Below are positions 34,645 through 42,090 of a DNA stretch of 53,511 bases, in pieces (positions within the stretch are counted from its first letter, which is position 1; every line of letters starts with the position of its first letter). The notes below the pieces were generated by a model that made no database searches, had not been told where the DNA came from, and worked only from the letters and a program-made list of their open reading frames with translations. The DNA is taken from positions 1 through 53,511 of the forward strand of contig CANQEW010000012.1 of assembly GCA_947596085.1 (NCBI GenBank). The letters are read 5' to 3'. Position numbers and translations under genes: made by a program. The stretch comes from an uncultured Clostridia bacterium (GTDB taxonomy: Bacteria > Bacillota > Clostridia > Christensenellales > Aristaeellaceae).

Positions 34645-36025
34645 TCGAAGCCTCCCGATTCAGCGGATTCCAGCGGCCGCGCAGGTAGCGCGCGGTCAGC
34701 AGCGCACCCAGCAGGGCGTTGTGGGCGATCATGCAGCCCCAGGCCGCGGTGAGCCCGCCGCCGAAGCGGTTCAGCGCCACCCAGGTGCCGAGAATGCGCA
34801 CGCCCCACATGCCGAGAATATTGAAGAAGAACGCGGATTTCGTGTCGCCCACGCCCTGAAAGATGCCCTCCAGTATGATGGCCACGCCGTAGACGGGCTC
34901 GCTCACGGCCACCATGCGCAGCACGCGCGCGCCCAGCGCGATGACCTCCGCATCCCGGGTGAACACGCCCATCAGCCGCTCCGCGCCCAGCATCAGCGCC
35001 GCGCCGGACAGCAGCATCAGCGCCACCTCCAGCGCGATCAGCATGCGGGTGAGCCGGCGCATCCGGCCGCGGTCCCGCGCGCCGTAGCAGTTTCCGGAGA
35101 GCGTGGCGGCGGCAGTCTGCATGCCGAAGCCGGGGATGTAGAAGGCGGATTCGGCGGTGTTGGCGATGGAGTGCGCGGCGGTGGCCACGGTGCCCAGGCC
35201 GTTGATCATGGAGGCGAAGGCCACGTAGCCGAAGGAGGTGCCGAAGCGCTGCAGCGCGCAGGGCAACGCGACCCGCAGGCAGGGGCGCAGAATCTCGCCG
35301 TTTGGGCGGATGCTCAGCCCGCGGGGAGAGAGCAGGCGGTGGCGCATCACGGCGGCCGTCATGCCCAATCCACCCACCGCAAACGAGAGGGCGGTGGCGA
35401 TGGCCGCGCCTGTCACGCCCAGCCCCGCGCCGGGCATCATAAGCGACGCGCCCAGCAGGTTCAGCCGCCGGGTCGGGTAAATCAAAAGGTAGTTGAAGAC
35501 GATGTTGACTGCGTTGACCAGGATGTTTACGCGCAGCGGCGTGCGCGTGTCGCCGGCGGCGCGCAGGCAGGTGCCGTAGATGATGCTGGCTGCGCGAAAG
35601 AGCATCGGCGTGTAGATGATGAAGAAGTAGCGCGAGGCGTCCTCGCGAATGTCCTCGCCCGCGCGCATCCAGCGGGGGATGGCGCCACTGAGCGAGAGTG
35701 TCAGCACGGTGAAGGCCGCGCCCACGACCAGCGTGACCAGTGTGGCCTGCGCGGCGGCCCGGCGGGCGTTTTCGGGGCGCTCCGCGCCGATCTCCCGGGA
35801 GATGTAGGCCAGAAAGCCGATGCTCAGCGCGGACAGGGAGCTGCCGATCAGCCAGTTGACCGTGGAGGTCGCGCCGATGGCAGCGGTGGCGTGCGCGCTG
35901 ATGCGCCCGACCATGGCCGAATCCACGTAGTTTACCGCCGTCATCAGCACCTGTTCGAGCACGGTGGGCCACGCCAGCAGCACGATGGTCTTCAGCGCGG
36001 CGCGGCGGGAGAAAGCGTCTTGCAT
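34634..36025 (-). CDS. MATE family efflux transporter
   Basis: 463 residues with about twelve membrane helices in two repeat halves. Family segments are visible: VLLAWPTVLEQVLMTAVNYVDSAMVGRI at the start, a middle GLGVTGAAIATALSFAVGG and VALPCALQRFGTSFGY at the head of the second half. It exports a cationic drug or metabolite using an ion gradient; the substrate is unknown. It has an SD of GAGGT type and lies just downstream of the tRNA-Pro gene and terminator. Confidence 0.93.
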   Translation of the reverse strand: MQDAFSRRAALKTIVLLAWPTVLEQVLMTAVNYVDSAMVGRISAHATAAIGATSTVNWLIGSSLSALSIGFLAYISREIGAERPENARRAAAQATLVTLVVGAAFTVLTLSLSGAIPRWMRAGEDIREDASRYFFIIYTPMLFRAASIIYGTCLRAAGDTRTPLRVNILVNAVNIVFNYLLIYPTRRLNLLGASLMMPGAGLGVTGAAIATALSFAVGGLGMTAAVMRHRLLSPRGLSIRPNGEILRPCLRVALPCALQRFGTSFGYVAFASMINGLGTVATAAHSIANTAESAFYIPGFGMQTAAATLSGNCYGARDRGRMRRLTRMLIALEVALMLLSGAALMLGAERLMGVFTRDAEVIALGARVLRMVAVSEPVYGVAIILEGIFQGVGDTKSAFFFNILGMWGVRILGTWVALNRFGGGLTAAWGCMIAHNALLGALLTARYLRGRWNPLNREASNAL

Positions 36026-36065
36026 GCGTACCTCAATCGGAATCGAGTAGAAATGTTATGGATAG

Positions 36066-36101
36066 AGAAAAGGAACCGCCTCTGTTCGGGGCGATTCCTC
36101 T
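36066..36101 (-). terminator. Terminator of the tRNA-Pro gene
   Basis: On the minus strand a 10-bp stem with one G-T pair, AGGAAYCGCC type, is followed by TTTTCTCTAT. It lies 3-4 nt after the encoded CCA end. Confidence 0.75.
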
Positions 36102-36104
36102 TGC

Positions 36105-36181
36105 TGGTCTGGGTGAGAAGATTCGAACTTCCGGCCTCTTGAACCCCATTCAAGCACGCTACCAAACTGCGCCACACCCAG
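36105..36181 (-). tRNA. tRNA-Pro (anticodon GGG), CCA encoded
   Basis: Read on the minus strand, the cloverleaf is complete: acceptor CTGGGTG/CACCCAG, D arm GCGC...GCGT with AGTTTGGTA loop, anticodon arm CTTGA-ATGGGGT-TCAAG (anticodon GGG), T arm GGAAG-TTCGAAT-CTTCT, discriminator A and encoded CCA. Two G-T pairs occur. Confidence 0.95.
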
Positions 36182-36193
36182 GCAACATAGATG

Positions 36194-36222
36194 ATTATAC
36201 TACCCCAAAATGGTTTTGTCAA
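36194..36222 (-). promoter_or_regulatory. Promoter of the tRNA-Pro gene
   Basis: On the minus strand, consensus TTGACA (complement of 36217-36222), 17 nt, TATAAT (complement of 36194-36199). Confidence 0.88.
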
Positions 36223-36286
36223 GGCCGCGCGAAAAAAAGAATGGGCGCGGCCTGTAAATTTTTCCGGCGCACCGGCGTGCGCCGGC

Positions 36287-36315
36287 TTTACAAACGCGCG
36301 GGAGCATGGTATAAT
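36287..36315 (+). promoter_or_regulatory. Promoter of the cobamide operon
   Basis: TTTACA (36287-36292), 17 nt, TATAAT (36310-36315). It faces away from the tRNA-Pro promoter. Confidence 0.82.
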
Positions 36316-36335
36316 GAGACCGAAAAACAGAATAT

Positions 36336-36500
36336 CGGAAGTCCTTGGGTGAGCCCGCGAGGGCGAGAGGGAACGGAGTGAGATTCTCCGACAGGACCGC
36401 TGCTGTATTGCGGAGCGGCGCGCGAAATGCCATTGGCGAAAGCTGAGAAGGCGCGCGGCGCGATGATGCGGAGTCAGAAGACCTGCCCACGGATCGCGTA
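36336..36500 (+). promoter_or_regulatory. Cobalamin riboswitch (cobamide operon leader)
   Basis: The leader has GAGGGAAC, GGAGTGAGATTCTCC, ACAGGACCGCTGCTGTA and, at 36471-36487, the B12 box GAGTCAGAAGACCTGCC, in the order and spacing of class-I cobalamin riboswitches. About 200 nt separate it from the first gene. A 7-bp stem with a following TTTT (36648-36690) lies just before the SD and could be the expression platform, switching the operon off when cobalamin is plentiful. Confidence 0.92.
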
Positions 36501-36647
36501 TCGCTTTCTTCGGTTTCAAAGGAAGGTATGTTCCGATTATACGTTGCCGTATGCGGGATGTATTTGATTTGCGAAGAATCTGATATGTCCTGTTTTTCTT
36601 GTCCGCGGCGCGCTGCGTATCCCCCGGCGCGAACGGCGGTCGATGGA

Positions 36648-36690
36648 GCCGGCGGGCGCGAGGGCTAAGCGTTTCGCCGGCCGAATTTTG
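36648..36690 (+). terminator. Possible riboswitch-controlled terminator before cbiR-cobT
   Basis: GCCGGCG (36648-36654) pairs with CGCCGGC (36675-36681), followed by CGAATTTTG. It sits directly upstream of the SD at 36696-36701, so it may instead act on translation. Confidence 0.4.
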
Positions 36691-36707
36691 CGCTTGAGGA
36701 GATTGCG

Positions 36708-38546
36708 ATGCTCTACATATCGGAGATGGACGCCCGCGCGGAGGAACTGGCGCGCGCGCGCGGACTGGGGCTGGAGCTGATTGAATTCTGCGCGCCGGAG
36801 TTCTTGGAGGACGATGCGCGCGTCGCCCACAGGGCGTGGGAGCTGCGCGAATGCGCCGCGCTGTCGCTGCACGCGCCCTACGCGGAAATCTTTCCCTGCG
36901 CCGTCGATCCCGGGGTGCGGGCGCTGGCGAAGCGGCGGCTGCTGCGCGCGGGCGAGCTCTGCGCGCGATTGGGCGCCCGGCGGATGATCGCCCATACGGG
37001 CTGCGCGCCGAGGCTGTACTTTCCGGAGTGGTACATTCCCAAGTCCGTCGAATTCTGGCGGGAACTCCTGCGCGAGCTGCCGGGAGAGGTGGAGTTGCTG
37101 TTGGAGAACGTGCTCGACCCCGATCCGGCGGAGCTGGCCGAGATTCTCGACGGCGTGAGCGATTCACGGCTGGGCGCATGCCTGGACGTGGGCCACGCGA
37201 ATGTCTATTCCAGGATTCCGGTCGCGGATTGGATCGCCGCGCTGGGGCCGCGCATCCGCCACGTGCACCTGCACAACAACGGCGGCGCGCGCGACGAACA
37301 CGCACCGCTCGGCGAGGGCGAGATGTCCATTCCGGCGATTCTGGAGGCGCTCGGCCGCTGGGCGCCGGGAGCGGATATCTGCATCGAGAGCCGCGACGCG
37401 CTGTCGTGCCTGGATTTTCTGGACGGCCGCGCCACCGGTTCGGCATATGCGGGTGTCGAGGCTTTTGATCTCGCAAAAATTGTCGTTCCCGCGCCGGACG
37501 CCGCCGCGATGGACGCGGCGCGGGCGCGGCAGCGGACGCTGGCGAAGCCGCCGGGGAGTCTGGGACAGCTCGAGGAGATCGCGATTCGCTTCGCGGGCAT
37601 GACGGGCCGCTCGAACGGCCGCGCGCGGCGGCGGAGACTGCTGGTGTTCGCCGCGGACAACGGCGTGACGGCGGAGGGCGTGAGCAGCGCGCCGAAATCG
37701 GTCACGCGCGCGCAGACGGTGAATTTGACGCGCGGCCTCACCGGCGCGGCGACGCTGGCGCGCCACTTCGATGCGGAGCTGCGCGTGTACGACGTGGGCG
37801 TGGACGCGCCTGAGCCGCTCGGCGGAGGCGTGCTGCATCGCAGAATCGCCCGCGGCACGCGCGACATCGCCCGGGAACCTGCCATGACGCGCGAGGAGGC
37901 GCTGGCGGCGATGCGGGTGGGCTTTGAGGCCGCCGCGCAGGCCGCCGGTGATGGAATCGAGATCATCGGCGTGGGCGAGATGGGCATCGGCAACACGACC
38001 ACCTCCGCCGCGGTGCTCTCGGCGCTGCTGGGGCTGGGCGCGGAGGAGACCGTGGGCCGGGGCGGCGGCGTGAGCGACGCGGGCTTTGCGCGCAAGCGCG
38101 AGATCGTGGACGGCGCGGTGGCGCGCATGTGCGGAGACGCGCGGGACGCGGCGGACGTGATCGCCCGGGTGGGCGGCCTCGATATCGCGGCCATGTGCGG
38201 CGCGTTTCTCGGCGCGGCGGCGCGGCGGCTGCCGGCGGTGATCGATGGCTACATCTCCGTCGTGGCGGCGCTGTGCGCCGAGCGACTCGCGCCCGGCGTG
38301 CGAAATTACCTCTTCGCGAGCCACGCCTCTTGGGAGCGCGGATACGTGCATGCCGTCGAAGCGCTGGGCCTCAAGCCCATGCTGTCGCTGGAGATGCGGC
38401 TGGGGGAGGGCAGCGGCTGTCTGCTGGCGTTCTCCGTGATCGATGCCGCGCTGGCGCTGCACAATGAGATGGCGACGTTCGAGGAGGCGCGCATCGACGA
38501 CGGCTATCTGGCCGAGATTCGCAGCGACGCGCGCCTGCAGAGGTGA
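36708..38546 (+). CDS. cobT: Fused CbiR-like corrinoid hydrolase and CobT
   Basis: 612 residues in two parts. Residues 1-240 are a xylose-isomerase/AP-endonuclease-2 type TIM barrel with metal-ligand candidates His55 (LSLHAPY), His96, Glu133, Asp160/His163 (CLDVGHAN), His185-189 (HVHLH) and Glu227. The cobamide-remodelling phosphodiesterase CbiR is of this superfamily. Residues about 255-612 are CobT: KPPGSLG (280-286), VFAADNGVTAEGVSSAPKSVT, GEMGIGNTTTSAA and GRGGGVSD. CobT makes alpha-ribazole phosphate from dimethylbenzimidazole. A fusion implies that one chain removes an old lower ligand and prepares a new one. CbiR identity is inferred from fold and context. SD GAGGAG; cobU follows after 3 nt. 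Confidence 0.85.
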   Translation: MLYISEMDARAEELARARGLGLELIEFCAPEFLEDDARVAHRAWELRECAALSLHAPYAEIFPCAVDPGVRALAKRRLLRAGELCARLGARRMIAHTGCAPRLYFPEWYIPKSVEFWRELLRELPGEVELLLENVLDPDPAELAEILDGVSDSRLGACLDVGHANVYSRIPVADWIAALGPRIRHVHLHNNGGARDEHAPLGEGEMSIPAILEALGRWAPGADICIESRDALSCLDFLDGRATGSAYAGVEAFDLAKIVVPAPDAAAMDAARARQRTLAKPPGSLGQLEEIAIRFAGMTGRSNGRARRRRLLVFAADNGVTAEGVSSAPKSVTRAQTVNLTRGLTGAATLARHFDAELRVYDVGVDAPEPLGGGVLHRRIARGTRDIAREPAMTREEALAAMRVGFEAAAQAAGDGIEIIGVGEMGIGNTTTSAAVLSALLGLGAEETVGRGGGVSDAGFARKREIVDGAVARMCGDARDAADVIARVGGLDIAAMCGAFLGAAARRLPAVIDGYISVVAALCAERLAPGVRNYLFASHASWERGYVHAVEALGLKPMLSLEMRLGEGSGCLLAFSVIDAALALHNEMATFEEARIDDGYLAEIRSDARLQR

Positions 38547-38549
38547 AGC

Positions 38550-39113
38550 ATGCACATCTACATCTCCGGGGGCTGCAAGAACGGCAAGTCCTACCATGCC
38601 CAGCGGCTGGCCAGGGCGCTGGGAAGGCCGCTGTATTACATGGCGACCATGATCCCCGCCGACGCGGAGGACGACGCGCGCATCGCCCGCCACATCGCCG
38701 ATCGCGCGGGCTGGGGCTTTGCGACGATCGAGCGCGGGCGCGGCATTCTGGGCGCGCTGGATGGAGCGAATCCGTCGGGATCGTTTCTACTGGACAGCGT
38801 GACCGCGCTGCTCGCCAATGAGATGTTTTCCCCGGCGGGCTTCGATCCATCCGCGCCGGAGCGCGTGGCGGCGGAGTTGGAGGGCTTCCTGTCGCGGACG
38901 GCGAACGCGGTGCTGGTGTCCGACTACATCTACGGCGACGCGGCGCTCTACGACGAGACGACCGAGGCGTACATCGCCGGACTGGCGCGCGTCGACCGCA
39001 GGCTCGCCGCCGCCAGCGATGTTGTACAGGAAATATGCGCCGGGCGCGCGATCTGTCACAAGGGGCGCGAACTGCTGCCGGAGATTGGCGTGGAGGGAAT
39101 AGGACATGTGTGA
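38550..39113 (+). CDS. cobU: Adenosylcobinamide kinase / guanylyltransferase CobU
   Basis: 187 residues. P-loop GGCKNGKSYHAQ at the N terminus, then YMATMIPADAEDDARIARH (with the guanylylated His region), FLLDSVTALLANEM and VSDYIYGD. CobU phosphorylates adenosylcobinamide and transfers GMP to it. That gives the AdoCbi-GDP that CobS joins to alpha-ribazole. It overlaps cobS by 8 nt. Its last 25 residues differ from the usual ending (GLARVDRRLAAASDVVQEICAG), and the ending seen in typical CobU is instead found in the separate small protein at 39856-40224. Confidence 0.82.
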   Translation: MHIYISGGCKNGKSYHAQRLARALGRPLYYMATMIPADAEDDARIARHIADRAGWGFATIERGRGILGALDGANPSGSFLLDSVTALLANEMFSPAGFDPSAPERVAAELEGFLSRTANAVLVSDYIYGDAALYDETTEAYIAGLARVDRRLAAASDVVQEICAGRAICHKGRELLPEIGVEGIGHV

Positions 39114-39834
39114 TTTTTGGACCGCGCTGGGGATGGCGGCCTCGATGTTTACGCTGCTGCCGCTGCCGAACGTGTGCTGGGAGGAGCGGCTGCGCCCCCT
39201 CGCCACGGCGCTTTTGCCGCTGATTGGGCTTGGGATCGGCCTCGCCTGGCGGATGGTCGCGGCGCTGGCGGCGATCTTGCCCGCGCACCTGGGCGGGGCG
39301 CTGACCGCCGCCGCGCCGTGGCTGCTGACGGGATTCATTCACTTGGACGGCTTCATGGATGCCAGCGACGCGCTGCTGTCCTGGCGCTCCCGGGAGGAGC
39401 GACAGCGAATCCTGAAGGACGTGCACGTGGGCGCGTTCGCGGCGGTTTCGCTGGCGCTGCTGGTGTTGTTTCAATGCGCGGCGGCGATGGAACTGCGGCG
39501 CGCGGGCGCGCTGATCCTTCTGCCGGTGCTGTCCCGCTGCGGCTCGGCGCGCTGCGCGCTGACGATGCATCCGCTGGGGCACAGCGAGTACGCAGGCATG
39601 GAAGCGGCGCGGACGTTGAAGCGCGTTCCGGACGCGGCCGCTGTGATTTCGCTGATCGCGCTGGCGCTCGCGTGCGGCTGGCCGGGGTTCGCCGCGGGCT
39701 GCGCGGCGCTGGCGGGCTACGCCGCGGCCATCGCGATCTCTACGAGGGCGCTGGGCGGCTTTTCCGGCGACTTGGCGGGGCACGCGCTGACGGTCAGCGA
39801 ACTGTGCGGGCTGATCGCTCTGTCGGCATGTTGA
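39106..39834 (+). CDS. cobS: Cobalamin-5'-phosphate synthase CobS
   Basis: 242 residues, mostly hydrophobic, with the family signature FIHLDGFMDASDALLSWRSREER (metal-binding Asp residues), VGAFAAVSLALLVLF and the late ALGGFSGDLAGHALTVSEL. This membrane enzyme joins AdoCbi-GDP and alpha-ribazole phosphate, completing the nucleotide loop. It follows cobU with an 8-nt overlap. Confidence 0.93.
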   Translation: MCDFWTALGMAASMFTLLPLPNVCWEERLRPLATALLPLIGLGIGLAWRMVAALAAILPAHLGGALTAAAPWLLTGFIHLDGFMDASDALLSWRSREERQRILKDVHVGAFAAVSLALLVLFQCAAAMELRRAGALILLPVLSRCGSARCALTMHPLGHSEYAGMEAARTLKRVPDAAAVISLIALALACGWPGFAAGCAALAGYAAAIAISTRALGGFSGDLAGHALTVSELCGLIALSAC

Positions 39835-39855
39835 AGTGAAACGGGCGGTGATGGA

Positions 39856-40224
39856 ATGATCTTTGTGATCGGAGGCGCGCATCAGGGGAGAACGGATTTC
39901 GTGCGCGGCCTGGGCTATGAAGCGATCTGGGAGGCGGGCGAAGCGGACGCGCTCGATTTTTCCACCGGTGCGGTGCGCGGGCTGGACAGGTGGGTGCTCG
40001 GCTGCGTGCGCCGGGGCGAGAGCGCCGTGGAGCGCTTTGCCGCACGAGAAGCTGAATGGCAAAATTGTGCGCTGATTGGCACGGACTTTTCCTGCGGCGT
40101 GGTGCCCATGGACGCGGAACTGCGGCTCTGGCGCGAGGAAAACGGGCGGCTGAACAACTACCTGGCCACCCGCGCGGATCGCGTGGTGCGGCTGTTTTGC
40201 GGACTTCCCCAGGAACTCAAGTGA
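39856..40224 (+). CDS. Short CobU-like protein with a degenerate P-loop
   Basis: 122 residues. The start MIFVIGGAHQGRTDFVRGL resembles the CobU P-loop (GGARSGKS) but has Arg-Thr in place of Lys-Ser. The middle of CobU is missing. The end (SCGVVPMDAELRLWREENGRLNNYLATRADRVVRLFCGLPQELK) matches the CobU C terminus closely, including GRLNN and GLP..LK. It could be a pseudo-enzyme, a subunit partner of the incomplete CobU encoded upstream, or a nucleotide binder of its own. It is the last gene of the riboswitch operon; its SD is GGCGGTGATGG, weak. Confidence 0.7.
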   Translation: MIFVIGGAHQGRTDFVRGLGYEAIWEAGEADALDFSTGAVRGLDRWVLGCVRRGESAVERFAAREAEWQNCALIGTDFSCGVVPMDAELRLWREENGRLNNYLATRADRVVRLFCGLPQELK

Positions 40225-40230
40225 TTGAAT

Positions 40231-40276
40231 AAAACAAACCAAAGTCTGGAATACGGATCAAAAACAGACCAAAGTC
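40231..40276. repeat. Direct repeat, 16 nt, 30-nt period
   Basis: AAAACAAACCAAAGTC (40231-40246) and AAAACAGACCAAAGTC (40261-40276) match at 15 of 16 positions. The second copy includes part of the NlpC/P60 stop. On the minus strand both give a CTTTGGTYTGTTTT tail, possibly a terminator remnant. Confidence 0.7.
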
Positions 40277-40739
40277 ATACGACGCGCTTTGCCAGTACGA
40301 AGCGCGCCTTCCACTTTTCATCGAAGTCGGAGACGACCACCGCGCCCTGGGCCGAGGAGGCGTGCACGAAGCGATTGCCGCCCAACCAGAGTCCAACGTG
40401 GTCAATATCGCTGTTGCCCACGGTGTCGAAGTAAATCAAATCGCCCCGATGAAAGTCCGAGGGTTCGGAGACGGTGCGGTAGCGAACGTCGCCCGCCACG
40501 GCACGCGTGTTGTGCGCGAGCTCCACGCCCGCGCGGGCGTAGGCATACTTCGTGAGGCCGCTGCAATCGAAGCTTTCCGGCCCCGCAGCGCCGAATATGT
40601 AGGGCCTGCCAAGCTGCGCCAGCGCCGTGCGCTCCGCGACGGAGATGCGGACGGCGGGCAGCACAAACCACGTTGCGGCGGCCAGTGCGGCAATGATCAA
40701 TGCCGCGAGCGCGCCGCGTCGCATGCGCCCTTTGCTCAT
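40275..40739 (-). CDS. NlpC/P60 family cell-wall peptidase (anchored or secreted)
   Basis: 154 residues. A signal or membrane anchor helix (residues 9-29) precedes an NlpC/P60 domain with the catalytic Cys in ESFDCSGLTKYAY, His in DIDHVGLWLGGNRFVH and a third polar residue further on (HASS). Such enzymes cut the D-Glu to diaminopimelate bond or similar links in peptidoglycan. It overlaps trmB by 4 nt and ends at the direct repeat. Confidence 0.9.
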   Translation of the reverse strand: MSKGRMRRGALAALIIAALAAATWFVLPAVRISVAERTALAQLGRPYIFGAAGPESFDCSGLTKYAYARAGVELAHNTRAVAGDVRYRTVSEPSDFHRGDLIYFDTVGNSDIDHVGLWLGGNRFVHASSAQGAVVVSDFDEKWKARFVLAKRVV

Positions 40740-41467
40740 CGGCCGCTCTCCCGGCGGTCGATGTTGTCGAGCCGCCTGCCGTTCATCACCCAGTTGAAAT
40801 CTGCGGGCAGGTCCGCCATGCGCGCGATCAGGAAGCGAATCGGAACGCCCTGCCCCGCGTACAGCGCCTCGTGCTCGCTGACGTAGTTGGGCGCATAGCC
40901 GGACGCGTGGAGGTCGTCCGTCTCATAGACGATCTCGAAGCCGCACATCCGCAGATAATCGCGGCTGTCCTCGAATAAAGGACCGTCGTCGGTTTTAAAG
41001 AGCAGCTCTGCCCCCGGGACCAGAAATTCCCGGTACTGGATCAGCTGCCGGGGGTGGGTGAGGCGGCGCTTGTAGTGCTTGGATTTGGCCGTCCATGGGT
41101 TGGGAAAGCTGATGTGCAGGCGAGATACGCGATCCTCCGGAGCAAAGCTGTCCCGGATGAACATGGCGTCCACCGCACTGAGGATGAGATTGGACACCGG
41201 CTCCGGCGCGAAGGCCTCGTCCGCGTTCTTCGAGGCGACGGCGAGCACGTGTCGCACCTCGTCGATGGCGACATAGTTGACGTTCGGATTGCTCCGGGCC
41301 ATCTGTGCGGTGGATACGCCCTTGCCGCAACCGATCTCCAGCTCCAGCGGCCGCTTCGGCGCGGCAAAGAGCTCCCGCCAGTGGCCGCGCCGCTCCCGGG
41401 GATGCTCCACGAAGTATGCGCAGCTTTGCAGCTGCGGTTCCGTCCAGGCCTTTCGGCGGATGTGCAT
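40736..41467 (-). CDS. trmB: tRNA (guanine-N7-)-methyltransferase TrmB
   Basis: 243 residues. SAM-binding LELEIGCGKGVSTAQMA, the family segment ISFPNPWTAKSKHYKRRLTHPRQL and a C-terminal TDDLHASGY. It makes m7G46 in the variable loop of tRNA. The ATG at 41467 overlaps the previous gene's stop by 1 base (TGATG), showing coupling. A longer upstream frame exists but would lie within the previous gene. Confidence 0.95.
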   Translation of the reverse strand: MHIRRKAWTEPQLQSCAYFVEHPRERRGHWRELFAAPKRPLELEIGCGKGVSTAQMARSNPNVNYVAIDEVRHVLAVASKNADEAFAPEPVSNLILSAVDAMFIRDSFAPEDRVSRLHISFPNPWTAKSKHYKRRLTHPRQLIQYREFLVPGAELLFKTDDGPLFEDSRDYLRMCGFEIVYETDDLHASGYAPNYVSEHEALYAGQGVPIRFLIARMADLPADFNWVMNGRRLDNIDRRESGR

Positions 41468-41703
41468 CAGCCCCGCGCCTCCTCTTCCTCCAGATCGCGG
41501 AGCTTTTTTTCCAGCGTGCGCCGCGTCCAAAGCAGCAGCGCGCCCGCCACCGCCCCGGCAAACCACAGAATCAGGCCGAGTCCGAAGCGCCCGAACAGCA
41601 TCAGCCCCACACCCGCGAGGCAGAGCGCCACCAACAGCAGGGGCAGCGCCCGCCGCAGCAAAATCGAATCCAGCCATCGCCGGATGCGCGCGATATCGTA
41701 CAT
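41467..41703 (-). CDS. Small membrane protein of unknown function
   Basis: 78 residues. A short basic N terminus (YDIARIRRWLD), two hydrophobic helices (LPLLLVALCLAGVGLMLFG and LGLILWFAGAVAGALLLW) and an acidic cytoplasmic tail (EKKLRDLEEEEARG). No family recognised. The ATG at 41703 was chosen for GGAGGG 5 nt upstream; the upstream ATG at 41730 lacks an SD. Coupled to trmB. Confidence 0.65.
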   Translation of the reverse strand: MYDIARIRRWLDSILLRRALPLLLVALCLAGVGLMLFGRFGLGLILWFAGAVAGALLLWTRRTLEKKLRDLEEEEARG

Positions 41704-41777
41704 AAATTCCCTCCATATCTCGATGCGCATATTTTAGCATGAATCCGGTAAAAAGCCAAGACACTTTGTGAAAAGCG

Positions 41778-41806
41778 TTGCGGATTTTCGGAAGATGGGA
41801 TATACT
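41778..41806 (+). promoter_or_regulatory. Promoter of the small acidic-protein gene
   Basis: TTGCGG (41778-41783), 17 nt, TATACT (41801-41806). Confidence 0.65.
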
Positions 41807-41829
41807 GGCGGAGGGGAGGCGAAGCATGC

Positions 41830-42090
41830 ATGGAGAGAAGCGAACTGCTTTCGAAGTTGAACGGCGTGCTCGCGGAGATCGACGAGCGCGCTTCGGATGA
41901 GGCGTTAGAGGAGTTGGCGGCGGAGTTGGAGGACGCGATTTTCCTCTTGGAGTGCGCGGAAGACGAGGAAGACGCCGCCGGTGCGCTGGAGGAGATTGTG
42001 GGCCTGGCGGAGGAACTGCGGGGATTGGCCGAAGGGGATCTGCGCCTGATGGACGCGGCGGATCGACTGCGGCGGCTGGCGGAAGAATGA
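41830..42090 (+). CDS. Small acidic helical protein, unknown
   Basis: 86 residues, strongly acidic, with Leu and Glu heptad-like spacing suggesting one long helical bundle or coiled coil. It has no membrane helix and no recognised family. A promoter and a GGAGG-containing leader lie upstream. A GC-rich stem right after the stop (42090-42120) could serve as a terminator. It may be a non-essential regulator or structural protein. Confidence 0.55.
   Translation: MERSELLSKLNGVLAEIDERASDEALEELAAELEDAIFLLECAEDEEDAAGALEEIVGLAEELRGLAEGDLRLMDAADRLRRLAEE

Noticed and set aside
40736-41827. Longer N terminus for trmB
   Set aside because: It would cover the small membrane-protein gene, whose SD is good; TrmB family length fits the ATG at 41467.
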